From: Hirudo medicinalis
Lineage: Eukaryota > Annelida > Clitellata > Hirudinida > Hirudinidae
Direction of reading: 5' to 3'
Assembly: GCA_011800805.1 (NCBI GenBank)
Contig: MPNW01000017.1
Span: 90,117 to 154,116 of the forward strand
DNA length: 64,000 nucleotides
Shown here piece by piece: positions 1 to 12,648 of this stretch; position 1 is the first letter of the stretch, and each line of letters opens with the position of its first letter. The notes beneath the pieces are model-generated. The model made no database searches. It was not told the DNA's origin and saw only the letters and a program-made list of their open reading frames with translations. Position numbers and translations under genes: made by a program.

Positions 1-3000
1 GTCATCCTGAACATCTACAAATATGGCTGGATAGAGAAAGAAACCTGCAAGATAAAAACAGTGCATGAACAGATGCGAATTTGAATATTTGCATTTACAT
101 TTTATTAATTTTTATTTCACAACAAACGTGAGCTCACCAGGTGTCTTCACTCTCTTTCCTCCATAGAGCAGTGTGGCACCTTCTTCGACGCCTTTCTTAC
201 AGAAATCCAGGAGACTATCGAAATGTGCCCTGACAGTAACAATTAACAATTAAGTCAATTAAACAACAGCAAAATACTTGAAAGGTAATCAAAAGCTGAA
301 TGTCAAATTATAAACTCAAAAGTGGGAGAATTGAATTGAAAATAATTTGTGTTAAGTCACAAAGATTCTCAAAGCAACATGCAGGAAATATCAGTAATAA
401 TAAAGATATAAACAAATGCATTAATGTTAGAATATTGAAATGACAATTTAAAATAAAAGTAAATTGTCTGATCAATTGTTGAACTTAAATTGTCATGACA
501 CACTTGTGGTTCTGAGGTCCATGGTCTGTGGACGTATCCAATGGATCTCCTACTTTCATTTTCTTTACTTCCTGAAGCTGTCAGGACATGTGAATGTCAA
601 ATTAACCCCTATTGTCAATGTCGCTGAAACGACACTAAGGCATCATGATGTTTGTTTGGTCATTTATTGAGTGTGCGTTTTATAAAGACTGCCATTTAGT
701 CTATTGTATGATTTGGAAGAGTATTCTTTCAACTCCAAGTAGAACTTCAAGTATCTGTTGAGAAGTGGTTGATTGCAAATGCTCACCAATTTATCAAGGA
801 AGGTCTCATAAATGCCCTCCTCAATAAATAGTCTTCCAGCTGCTATACAGTTCTCTCCCTTGTTGAAGAAGACAGCACTGCAACTCTGAAAGAGATATTC
901 CTTCCATGTTCAAAAATACTTGCCTTGCAACTGGTATCAAAATGCTTATGTTGTCTGCTGATGCTTATGGACAGTTTTGAAATAAATGAGGCATGTAAAA
1001 AATTTTATTCTACCAAATAAAATAACTATTACAAATTATAATTTATATTAACAAATAAAAGAAAATATAGTTACAATTGCATAGCTTGTAATGATGTTAC
1101 TTTTAACTACGAGAGATGTCACTCACAAATCGAATGGCCTTCTCCAGGTCACAGTCACTGCAGATGATGAGTGGAGACTTTCCACCAAGCTCCAGAGACA
1201 CCTTTTTCAAGTTGCTTTTGGAACAACTGAAAATATGTGGAAGAAAAGTGGTTATATTTTTAACAATAGCACATTGTAAAGGTGAAAAATTATTATTTAA
1301 AACAGTAAAACATCGTTCATACCAACTTGGAGAAACAGTAAATTGAAAGACATCACAAAAATGAATAATGTTGTTGACAATGAGAAGGTCATCACTAGGT
1401 GAGCAGTTTGGCTTAGATTGTCATGCAACAGTTTGATTTGCCTCAAGTGCTTTTTGGAATAGGCATAAGCAAATGGAACCATTCCTCTTAGAGGAGCAGT
1501 TCAAAATAGCATCAATTCGAGTGGAAGGCCTCTCAACCTCTCCATAATCTGCTTTCCAACGGAAGTTGATCCCGTGAATCCGAGCTTCCTCACCTGCGGA
1601 TGATCCGCTATTGCCTGACCAACTACTGAACCTGATTCCAAAAGACACCAGTTTCCATTAAGCAGAAGTTCATTAGTATTAGAGTAATTTTTTTTACAAT
1701 GCTATCAATTAAAATAAGAATATCCACATGCTTTTAATTAAATCCTACAAAGTGAACATATAATTTCTTACATTTCAACCTAAGACTTAGGGTCATTTTA
1801 GAAAAGTATTGAAATAAAACATGTTTTTGGAGAGGTATCTACTTAACCACAGGATAAAAAAAAAGCATTGACTAAGTTTGTTGTTAGAAAGAATAAGAGG
1901 AGGCACCTGATCCTGAAATCACATTGATCACTCCAGGTGGAAAGCCTGCCTTCACCACCAACTCACCAAACTTCAATGATGTCAAGGATGTCACCTATTG
2001 ATAACCATAATAACTAATTATGAACATCATTTTATGTAATGAATTGCTGATGTGGTAATTGAAAATATTATTGTCATCATAAAAGAAGGTTATTACCAAT
2101 GAACATTACAAGCTCAACAATGTGAATTATATACAAATTACATCTAAAACTTCTCTGACCTCAGAGCCTTGATGTTAATTTATTTCCATTAAAATTTAAT
2201 TTATAATTAATCATTCATCATATCGTCCTCAATCAGGCGACTGCCTGTTAAACCACACCTCACCTGTGCAGGCTTAATGACAACAGTGTTTCCTGCTGCA
2301 AGACATGCTGCCACCTTCCATGAGAGCATCATCAATGGATAGTTCCACGGGGTAATTATGCCACAAACCCTTTATTGTGAATATTTATTTATTCTTAATT
2401 AAAAAATGCAAAACAATTCTCTCGTGCAAATTACCTGACTTTAAAATTATTTGTAAACACTTGTTAACTTTACACAAACCTTAAACCTTTGGCGCCTCTG
2501 ACGCCATGCAAATGGTGCATTATAAATTAAATATTATTATTATTATTATTAAATATTATTAAATGTAAATTAGCTTGCTGTTTATAATTATAGTGCATTC
2601 ATAATTTATACTGTAGATGAACCATTGTGTCGCAGCTATAATAAGTAGGCACACCCGATTGGCTCCTTCTTGGTAATGGTGAGATTCTTGTTTGGCCGGG
2701 CATGATTAATGGGAATGGTTTTCCCCTGTAAATCAACATTTGCTTTACATGAGCACAAGGTTTTAATACTCATTAACCAATATAAAATCATGTAATTAAA
2801 CACAAGCCTTCAAAACAGTAACAATGGTAATAATAATAATAAAAATAATAGGTTAATATATGAGGTGCCACATGCACAGTGTCAGAGAGGCCCAACAACA
2901 TGCCTGTATTTTGTCACACCACCCAGCAAAGTAGTGGAAGGAGTCAATGGACATTCCAATGTGGGTCTTCAAGGCCAAAGTGTAAACAGCTCCTGAGTCC

Positions 3001-6000
3001 AAGCTCTCCAAGATGGCCAGTTCTTCCTTGTGTTCGTTCATCAACTCTGCCAGTCTTTGTTTTCGAATAATTATGCCATTATTAGTTAAAACAATGTCAT
3101 TCTAAGCTCCTAGAACAGATCTAATAGTTAATTGTGAAGAGGAATTGTTATTTGACATTCTTAAGTAAACATTCATTGTCCACCACCTATACATCAGCTT
3201 CCCTCTGTCTCGGGCATTCATCTTGCCCCACTCACCTTCGAAAGCCTCCTGCAAACAATTGAATACAATTTTCTAATTAATAAGTTAATAAAATAATGCA
3301 AAAGGAAAAGATAAAAATTGATAAAAGAGTTGACCAACAAAAATTTGTGCAAGACTGCTTAGAAACTTACAAAAGGTTGATAAGGTTTCTATGACAACCT
3401 AACATTTGGCAGTCTACTTTTAATTTAATGTTTAACTAGTAATGGTAAATACACAAAACAAGACATAAGCAATTAAATAACAAAAAGCTTGCAATCAAAT
3501 TCTCACTTGTGCAGCTTCAACAGCGTAGTCGACATCATCCTTTGTCCCCTTCGCAACTTTGCATATCACCTTCAATGATAAGGACATGATTGATTCAATT
3601 AAAAGTCTGGAATGTTTCATTATTAAAGTTAACCTTCTTTGCTTAGATATTCATTGTAAGTTTTTATACAAAATGCTTATTTGGCAGGTGATGAATTACA
3701 AGTAATTATCAGAAAGAAGAAAGTGAAACTGACGGATTCATCTGAAGGATTGATAGACTCAAAGGTGGCTCCATCTGAGGCCTCAACGAACTCGTTGTTG
3801 ATGAAAAGTTGGTGGGGAAATTTGATTGTTCTGTTATTCACTTTCAGTTCTACCTGAATAGTTGTGATTTAAATTCTTATTAGATTTAATATTCTCATCT
3901 GGTAAATGTTACCATGGTAACCAAAGAATCACAAGCAGTTTTAGTATTGCACAGACATTCACAAATTTGGTGAATTCATGATGATAGTCATGAATGTTAA
4001 TCCTCCTATGCATTCTTCGAATATGAAATCTAAGTCTTTAAGTAAATCTAAAACTACTAAGACCTGGAATAACAATCACTCACTGCATCGTAAACAAACT
4101 CCCTCTCAGTTGATATACCTCGACTCTTCAAAACAACAAGTCTACAAGTTAAAAAATCTGAAGTCAAATCGAAGCAGTAATGAAGTCTTTCGTATTTATT
4201 CAACCAAAGCAACGTCTAGCACGTCACGTCACAGAGTAGCAGTTTGTAATAAATGCTTCTAAAAAGTCTCCCACTAAACTTTAATTTACAACTAAAATAA
4301 ATCTAATTGAATAAATCAAAGCAAAGAAAATGTAGCCACAAACTCTGATAGTTTGAACAAGACTGCAAAGATATATATTTTAAAACAACCTTGTGAACTC
4401 ATTGAATGCTGTGGCCATGTACACCTCCTCATTGCGAAGATCCACATTAGAAAATTGACTTCTCACTTCTTCTATGAGCCTGTTAGCGTCCAATAACAAC
4501 CAATAAACATTACATCATTTGTAAATATTACATCTTTATGTTATGCAAAAGAATGTAGGAGATGTTGTGATATTGCCTCATTCTACATTAATACATCTGA
4601 AATCAGTAATGAAGATAAATAAAATATTTTATAAATGATCTTAATCACAAGTCACCTAAATACCTAAATTCAGTGTCAAGTTTTATAATTGTAAATAAAA
4701 ATTAAGAATCCTCCTTTAAAGTTGAATCATTCAACTCCCAAATAATTGAAGCCACGAGATGACAACATATGATGTAGCAGAGCAAAGTACGAGTGACTGA
4801 TGGTGAAGATAAGGTTCACAGTTTAAAAAGCAAACTCGTTAACATGCCACGATTGCAGAAGAATGTCGTGAAAGCATTCATGCAAATATTGAATGACAAT
4901 CTCAATGCGTAACAATTTAGCCGGTGATCACTTTTTTGCCATTTGCCATTACTAGCTTAATTCAGCTTAACAAGTTATACTGATGCGACAGAATCAAGAC
5001 AATAAGATAGGTGACAACAGTGAATAAATTATGAGGAATATGCACTGATCTGAATATGAAGTATCTTACAGATAATATTAGATTCTCATTGTATTGTTAA
5101 CTATGGATAAATTAAATCATGTGACCTCAAGCATACGAGCTCATATTAAAGTTATGAAATGATTTTTTGTGATATGAGAGCAGAAAATGTAAAGTAGCTC
5201 TTACCTGACAACCTGCATTGAACCACCACCTGATTTGAAGAAATCAGTTGAATCCTTGACTTCACTTAAGCTTAAAATCCTACACCAAATGGCCTGTCAA
5301 TGTTGACAAGGTAAGCTTTTCTCTATGAGGTTATCATCACATTCCTACTATTTAATTAAATATTAAATACTTAATCTTAACCAGTTAAATTTACATATTA
5401 ATGGTATTAAGTATTACCTTCAATTCTTGCAACATTGCCTCTTCTTCATTGGTTAATTCTATGGCAACCACCTCATCCACCTGTCCATATTTCGATGCCT
5501 GAATCATTTTGCCACTCTCAAATTGGACCCGGGCAACGTTAACCTGAAGTAAGTGCATCGGAAGATTTTAAAAATAAAATTGTTTGTTATTTTGATAATG
5601 AAACATTTCAAGTGAGACATAAAAAAGATGAGATCAGAGTGTAAGAAATTAGCTAACAGCTTTCCCCTTAGCATCTGGAATGACTATTCCCTCCTTGTGG
5701 ACTACAGCTTTTCTGGATGTACCTTCCAAATCCAGCTTTCTACCTCTTGGTATTTTCTTCTTCCATATCTTCGAGCCAAACAAGGAGATTTTCTAAAATC
5801 AGTAAAGAAATGTCATAAGATTTTGTAATCACAATTAGATGCATGACTACATTGCACACATATGAAGCGTTAACATTTTCGAACCCATGTCTTTTATTTG
5901 TTAAGGAATATATAAATAAATTAAATTATAATCATGTTAACCTCTCCGTTAATAATGGCCCAAGCCCCTGGCACGGTATCATTGCCTCTTATGAAATCAT

Positions 6001-9000
6001 GCATCTCTTCGGCCAGTAAATCCAAATTCAACTACAGCCAGAAAATTGAATTAATTTCATTTGATTAATAAATGAAATACTTTCAACATTATGTCTTAAG
6101 CAAACTATATAACACAACAGGTCCAAATAAATCATTAAGTATGGACTAGTTAGAATGAGTGACAAGAACAAATGATAAAAAGAACACCATTGGATGTGAA
6201 TCTAAATCCTCAACATCAATAAAAGTAATTATGCTTTGAACAATGTTTTATTGACATTGCCATGGAGATATTGTAGTAAGATTATTTGCTCATCAATTGC
6301 TTTGTGATTCAAAGAATAAAGTGATAATAGCAATATTCTAAAAAACCTTCGCAAGATCTTTTTTCATAATTGGATCATAAGTGGCACCTTCTTCGGACTG
6401 AATAATTCTCGGTGCTTTTCCATGCGATATTAACTCAACTGCCTCAGCCTTTAACAAAGATCATTGTCAGTATTGATTGAGAGCACTGGAACATGACAAC
6501 TAAAAAAAACTAATTCGTTATACTGCTTACTACAGCTTTGATTCCTTCCGGATAAAGGAATCTGTTGTAGAGAGTATCGACATTGTCATCCTCCTCAACC
6601 TCACAGGTCTTTTGGAGAAGTATCGGTCCTGTATCAAGGCCATCATCAGCCCAAAATACTGTCAGTCCTGCTTTCTTGTCCCCCTGCACGAGTGTCCTGT
6701 AACATGATTTTTAAGCAGTTATCTTGAGACTTTACTTGTCTTTATGACTTATTAAATTCTTCTGAACAGATCTTAAAATGAAAGATAAAGTAATTATGGA
6801 AGGAGAGGTTATAATAACACATTGCTTGTCGTAACATTTATTTTACAAATAAATTTGCTCAATGGAAATAAGAAAGATCTTAAAATGATTAAACAAGAAA
6901 TATTAACATTAATCAGCAAAAATATGGCAGAATAAATGTGCACAAACCAATTGATAGCAGAGGCACCCCTATGTCTTGGAAGAATGGATGGATGGTAGAT
7001 AATGGATTGATATTTAGGATGAAGTATGACGTCCATTGGAATGAACTGGCTGCAGTATGGCAATACATTGAGCTCAGCACCTACAGACCTGGCAAATAAT
7101 GTAAGCAATAACAAATATAATTTGCTTAATAAACAATATTGTAATGTATAAAAATAATAAAGATGCATGGCTTTCATCCTCATGAATATTTATAATTTGT
7201 AAGATCCTTCCTTGAGTACACATAATATCCTCCATTTATTATAATTAATTAGAAAAAGTGGGAATCATACTTATATTTATTAGCTACCTGTATGACTCCA
7301 TAACTTCTGGTAGAATGACACCCTTGTTTCTCCATCTTTGAAATTTAAAGACTGGGATGTTATCTGCCAAACCCTCAAGAGCTATAAATATTAAGATGAC
7401 ACAATTTAAAGATTGTTCAGATTGCATAAAAAATGTTTTGACAATAAACAAAACAACCTCATAATGACTGAGAAAACATGAAAAACATAAGATTGTTACA
7501 ATTGTTATAATTTCTAATCTCTTCACAACTTTAAAATCTCATCATCAGATAAACTGAAGACAACTTTATTTTTAATTTATGATTTTAAATTTTTTTAAAT
7601 TGTATTTATTTTCAAACAAATAGAAAGTCAATGACCAATAACATGAATATGAGAAATGTTTGAGTTGGTCAAAAAAATAATCGACGAACAAGAAAACAAA
7701 ATAATGCAGAGGCAACCTTGAGGTATAATATATAATCAATCATTTTATATTAACATGTTTGCTAAGGTCAATGGTAGAGATGCAGGATTTAAAGTATGAG
7801 TTATGGAGCTGATGATTTCAGGTGAAAAATGATTCAGAAAGTGCAGCTTGTGACTAGTAGAGCATCTTTCCTGACCTAAACAGAGGGGATGACCGTGGAT
7901 TTTTGCCAATATGAAAATTTTGTTAAGTGAAGCTGATATGCATTAATTAATTGATAATTATTTAAATAAAATTATGTCAGCCAATGTTTGGAAAGTCCTT
8001 ATATCTTCAAATATTGGCAAAAATATCCAAGATGGAAAATTTGAAAAAAAGTCAGTTGAACAGAAGACTAATTTGATTAAGAAATAAAAATGAGAGATCT
8101 CATCATTGAAAGTGAATGTAAATTTAAGTAATTTTGAATTATAATTATTTAACAGAAAAATATTCTTGATTACATGCATATCTAATAATCCTTTGGAATG
8201 CCTGAAATACAATTAAAGATTTTTGAAATGACTGCCTTAACAAATCAATACCTAAAATCACTAAATATTAGAAAAAGGAGACAATGATATTTTGTTAAGA
8301 TGCATAAATAGCATGATATGCTGAGTATAACCACTACGTAAAATTGCACAAAGCAGAACAAAACATGGTTTCACCAATTGTAATATGAAGTGTTAAGTAA
8401 ACAATATTGTCAAAACATATCATAACTAGGTCAAATATGTCATTACAAATGCGATTGTAATCTCTTACTAAAGCTTCTTTATTTTTTATTACAACTTGAA
8501 CAATGTTTAGTTAAGTAATTAAACAATTTCATATCAGAGAAATATGATTTGAGCATACCAATTGGATCTGCTTTATCCTTCACATCAGGTATTGTAAAAA
8601 CTCCGACTACTGTATGGCCATTTTTCTTCAATAGTCTATAAACTTCAACAGCAAATTGACTCTGACCTATGATGGCAACCCTGAGCCCATTGGGGGATCC
8701 CTTTATGACAATTAATCTTTGACTAATTAATCTTGACTAATTTACTAAATTTAAAAATTGATGTACATATTAATCACATTAACTTTACAAGTTGATTAGC
8801 TCTGCTAATCTCTTAATTTATTTTAAGTAACACTTAAATCACTCTATGACTCAAACCTATCTTGACTTATATACTCTTCCTCTGTTATACAAGTTCACTA
8901 ACCAGCTCAATCAATTATGCAAAATGATTAAAAAGGAATTGCTCACATAAAAATCTTCAAAACTTTTAACTTATGAGTGAATTCAATAATTTTGCTGAGG

Positions 9001-10036
9001 ACAACTGAATATTTCAGTTGTAACATTGGAGCTAAAGGGCTTTTATTAAAAATGAAAAAAGAATAATTTAGATAAACATGGGGTGCTTGGTATTCAAGTA
9101 CATTTCATGCGCTTGCACTAAGCTCATTTAAATAGATTTTTTAAGCCCCCATGCACAACATCCTCAAGAGAGCAGACAGACTTTAAGGAGCAATGTTTTT
9201 TTGCTCTAGATAAGATATGTCTGCCGCAGTGCGAGAGCACAATTACAATATGAATATTAAAATCTAGTCTTTAGCAATAGATCTCTTACTGCATTACTAA
9301 TTTAAAATCCTATGAAAATAAACAAATTCTGAAATAATAGCATGGTCCTGAAAAAAGAAAATGGTTCATCGATTGCTAGCAGCTGTCATTCCCATTTCAT
9401 GCAGAGCTGTCATCCACAAATTTGACAAAAATAAACAAAAATTAGTCACCCTCATTAAGTAAACAATTGATATTTGAGCAATCAAAAATAAACAATAAAA
9501 AAAATATAATAAATCTAGCCAAAAAATATTTAAAATAAAGTATTTAATTAAAGGACCGTTTAGTAATCCTCGGAGCTCACAAATACTTGTTTATAATCTT
9601 TCACATAAAATCTCCACAATTGATAAGATCTAAAACGCTATAACATAATAGCATTGCCGCCTCACCAAATGTCTCAACACTCCCCTAGACAAATTAGTTT
9701 TAAAAAATCCAATGCCTGACATAAGTATAATGTCAAAACTTGAATTTGATTCAAATGAGTACAACTTCAGTTCTACAGCATATCAAATGCATTTGCAATT
9801 TTTTCACCTCAATCATATTTGGTATCATTATTTGGCCACTATTAAGAAAACGGATTATTGTTTTGGATTATCAGACTCTTTGCAACACAACTTTCTCTTT
9901 GAAAAGCACAAATTGAAAAAACAAGCGTTATAGTGATACGTCTGCACAACGGACACTTTTTTGCTTAAAAGTGAATTTTCATTCCATTAAAAATAAAAGC
10001 AAATGAACTCACATTTACATGGTTTTGCGAAGGCAT
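1..10036 (-). CDS. ALDH1L1: 10-formyltetrahydrofolate dehydrogenase (ALDH1L), 25 exons, C-terminus cut by window edge
   Basis: Converts 10-formyl-THF to THF plus CO2 with NADP+, in one-carbon metabolism. The 807 visible residues cover, in order, the formyltransferase-like hydrolase (about 14-320; His119 in [11 protein letters not shown], Asp155 in ADDGLDTG), the carrier domain (about 330-410; Ser365 in [13 protein letters not shown], the expected phosphopantetheine site) and the ALDH domain (about 425 on; Glu683 in SLELGGK, catalytic Cys717 in KGENC). Catalytic residues are all present. Exons: 10013-10036, 8559-8700, 7288-7381, 6948-7088, 6531-6696, 6347-6448, 5942-6031, 5658-5792, 5418-5543, 5205-5293, 4390-4479, 4084-4141, 3734-3853, 3507-3569, 3187-3248, 2904-3054, 2655-2725, 2264-2369, 1907-1994, 1538-1631, 1127-1226, 787-885, 504-577, 138-229, 1-44. 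Phases close at every junction. The intron after 2904 has a GC donor. The first exon gives only MPSQNHVN, with no clear mitochondrial presequence, so a cytosolic ALDH1L1-type enzyme is likelier than ALDH1L2. The first exon is the least certain; the rest is firm. Confidence 0.96.
2490..2560 (+). mobile_element. SINE 3'-tail fragment in an ALDH1L intron
   Basis: The block ggcgcctctgacgccatgc, followed by a degenerate gcgctatataaat-like stretch and an (ATT)n run, matches the 3' tail of the fuller SINE near 42.8 kb (agcgcctctgacgctatgc). It lies inside the intron between the exons at 2655-2725 and 2264-2369. Only the tail is visible, which suggests a 5'-truncated or decayed insertion. Identification rests on similarity inside this window only. 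Confidence 0.5.
9926..9980 (+). repeat. 55-bp direct repeat, copy 1
   Basis: This block (core cgtctgcacaacggaca, then ttgcttaaaa) recurs at 11526-11580, exactly 1600 bp away in the same orientation, with about 50 of 55 positions identical by eye. Copy 1 lies just inside ALDH1L intron 1, about 30 bp downstream of the exon 1 donor. Its origin is unknown; it could be a segmental duplication or the end of a mobile element. Confidence 0.75.
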
Positions 10037-10355
10037 TTTAATTAAATACAAATTTGTTATAATTAAACAACAATCCCAAGCAAAATTTTGTTGCCAGAAC
10101 GTAGCGATCGGTTGTTCAACTAAAATAAAAAGAGGTGGCCGAGCATAGTGCAATTCCTTGCAATACTATTGGCTGCTAAAAATAGAGGTATTAACTTATT
10201 TTATAAACACGATAACCTAAATACGGTACAGTCGGCACAAAATAGGCCTTGGGTAATACCAAGGGTAACTCAAATCATTAAGCGAGCAAGGTTAATCGTA
10301 TTTAGGTATTTCAGAATAACATATCTGATCGATAAATTAAAACTGATTGCGAAAG

Positions 10356-10369
10356 TGACCCAAGGGTCA
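10356..10369. promoter_or_regulatory. Perfect palindrome of nuclear-receptor-like half-sites upstream of ALDH1L
   Basis: TGACCCAAGGGTCA is a perfect everted pair of GGGTCA half-sites with a 2-bp spacer, about 320 bp upstream of the proposed ALDH1L start. Nuclear receptors bind AGGTCA/GGGTCA half-sites, so it could be a response element. A 14-bp palindrome can also arise by chance, and nothing else supports function. Confidence 0.25.
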
Positions 10370-11129
10370 TTTGATAAACTAGATGCAAGTTCAATAAAAT
10401 AGTTAATAATAATAAAATATGGGATGACCTCGTGGCATTAAACGATTTCATTTTTTGCCGCATCATTTATGTTTTTAACAGTTTTATAAGTTCTAACAAT
10501 ATCTTAATCTGATTTAATTCTTTATTTCAATATGATGATAAACCTCCTCTCAAATTTTTCAAAATTTCTCCGATATTAACGAATGATCTCTTTGTGGTTA
10601 TCATGTTAATGGTATTCTTTCATGTTTCAACATCGGGCGAATCATGGGGTCACAAGCAACTCAACCCCCCTCCCGATGACGTTCCATCTAAAGTTTTCTT
10701 TTAACCACGAAAAAACGACATTCATTTTCAAACACCGAATAAATCGCTTATGTTAATAAAGTTACTTTAAAATATTTAAATACCTCATTGGTGTCCGCAG
10801 GGTATCAAGAACAACTAAAACAAATACTAGGTTTTTGTGATGTCTATGATGCAAGTGACAGCTCAAAATAGTTCTCATCGCGTCAACTTGAACTTCAGAC
10901 AAACCTGTCTGGCGATTAGCAATCGAAATTTCACAGCACACTTGTTGCACAGGCCAAACTGCTTTGAATAATTCTTACATCGCAACACACTCTTACGTTA
11001 CATGTTGCAAAATCATTTCCAGTCTATCAAAATAATTATTAGGTAATGAGCTATTCCATATATGAGGAGTCAAGACAGAAGAAAAAAACACATTTAACGA
11101 TAACGATGCAGAGTTTGATTAGAGTGGCG

Positions 11130-11480
11130 TATGTTCAACAGAACTTCAAGACCACTAATGTAGAGGGAAGCTTTCTTTGAAGAGGAAGGTTTTGAGGGCA
11201 GAGTGAAATTCGGCTGGAACAGTGTTGGTAATCAAGGGGGGAGTCTATTCCAGATAGCAGAAAATTGTGCAATGCGAGTGTACGGCAGGTATGACGGTGC
11301 ACGACCCAGGAGAGACTTGAATGAAGAGATTTTGTAGTCAATTCTCTGGCAAATGCGTAGCCAGTGGAGATCATTGAGAAGAGTGACGTGGTCATGTTTT
11401 CTTTTGATGTTTATGATTTTAGCAGCTGCGTTGATTGACACGCTGAAGTTGCTCTAGGCGGTAGGCAGGTAGACCGAAAG
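11130..11480 (-). mobile_element. Non-LTR retrotransposon, 3' remnant of reverse transcriptase (CR1/L2-like)
   Basis: The minus strand encodes the typical C-terminal part of CR1/L2-type reverse transcriptases: an INAAAKIINIKRKHDHVT stretch, then LHWLRICQRIDYKI, then APSYLPYTR, followed in another frame by AEFHSALKTFLFKESF. A frameshift near 11230 splits the reading frame, so the copy is dead. The nucleotide sequence resembles the copy at 21.24-21.38 kb (shared gtttatgattttagcagctgc). Only the last part of the element is present, as expected of 5'-truncated non-LTR insertions. The exact clade is inferred from motif memory. Confidence 0.75.
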
Positions 11481-11525
11481 GAGTTGAATTGCCTTAATCA
11501 ATATTTGATAGAATAAAAAAAACCC

Positions 11526-11580
11526 CGTTACAATGACACGTCTGCACAACGGACAATTTTTTGCTTAAAAGCGAATTTTC
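11526..11580 (+). repeat. 55-bp direct repeat, copy 2
   Basis: Second copy of the block at 9926-9980, differing at about five positions. It sits about 50 bp beyond the retrotransposon remnant. The two copies bracket a segment that contains ALDH1L exon 1, its upstream region and the reverse transcriptase tail. Confidence 0.75.
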
Positions 11581-11684
11581 GATGGAAGATTAAATTTGAA
11601 CTATTTAATAGAGATAATTTATTTATCTATCTTTAGACCCTGCGAGGAAAGACTATTTAATTAAGGAAAATGAGTTTAGTTCCG

Positions 11685-11812
11685 ACTCTAAAGGTCTAAT
11701 GGTTAAGACTTAGTCTTTCACGATTTTCGAATCCCGTTCCGGGAGCACCGTCCTCATCATACAGCTATGTAATGGACAATAATAATAATCAACAACAACA
11801 ACATTTAATTCC
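11685..11812 (+). mobile_element. tRNA-derived SINE-like element (degenerate)
   Basis: A degenerate A-box-like stretch (ggtctaatggttaag) is followed by a B-box-like ttttcgaatcccg and then the tRNA-like end gttccgggagcacc, an AT-rich spacer and an (AAT)/(CAA) tail to about 11812. The end resembles that of the element at 45907 (gttgcaggagcac), so both probably descend from the same tRNA-derived head. It is not a functional tRNA because the arms do not pair. Confidence 0.5.
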
Positions 11813-12600
11813 GAGAGAAAGCATTAGTCAGGGATGTCACTTGGAAGGGACCGTTGAGCTCTCAAAAAGCACCAACAGTTTAGAGAAGCTTTGGAAGCAA
11901 CTGGGTGACGGTGAATATCCCAAGTAATCAAACTAAGCCCCTTAGCTCACTTCAATCAATAACAAGTTATAAAATTAATGCAAGTTTTAAAAAATAACTG
12001 ATAAAAATTACTCGATTAGATTCGCCTCAAAACTTCAAGTCTGCTGAGCAGTACAAACAATTGGATTATGACTACAGTGTAATGTTGCACACCAACAGCC
12101 ATGACTCAAACAGATGTTTGAAGAAATCAATAAAGTCAATGACATACAAAACTCTCCAAAACAGAGATGTCTTAACAATAAAACAGCAAATAACGAAGCA
12201 CCATTGATACGTTACGAGCAGATCGCAACCTAACGAGATGAAAATAAGCATCTCAAGGCTTCTAATGAATTCAACAATCGGGATTTAATTTGAACATCTT
12301 AACTAAACATCAACAATAATTATGCCCATTATGAGGATGCAACTTTGTAATTCAATCCGAGACAAATATCCGAGGCAGGCGAGGATATTTCCTAAGGCAT
12401 TATGCTAAAATCATGAGATTTTTAAAATGCTAACTAAATTCCTATTTGCTCAGCATTCAAGGCTCACACTTTAACATTCACATACACACAAAATTTGTGT
12501 GGGGTAATTTTTTGATCGAAATAAATTGATAAAGGCCCAATCGATTGACAGAAAGTTATATCCATCTGGTTGCACCATGACCACCATTTAAAGAGGCTGT
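11813..12600. other. Intergenic: no gene recognised
   Basis: AT-rich sequence between the SINE-like element and the 3' end of the carrier gene. I see no exon with coding character, RNA gene or clear repeat. The part nearest 12600 is probably 3' UTR or downstream flank of the carrier gene on the minus strand. Confidence 0.5.
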
Positions 12601-12648
12601 GTTCATCAAGCTTTTAATGCACCCAATGTATCAGTCCATGAGACTGAC

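Noticed and set aside
3978..4262. 94-codon frame on the plus strand
   Set aside because: Overlaps the ALDH1L exon at 4084-4141 on the other strand and is otherwise intronic AT-rich sequence.
10148..10402. 84-codon frame starting MQFLAILLAAKN
   Set aside because: Lies in the ALDH1L upstream region; no motif, and codon content looks random.
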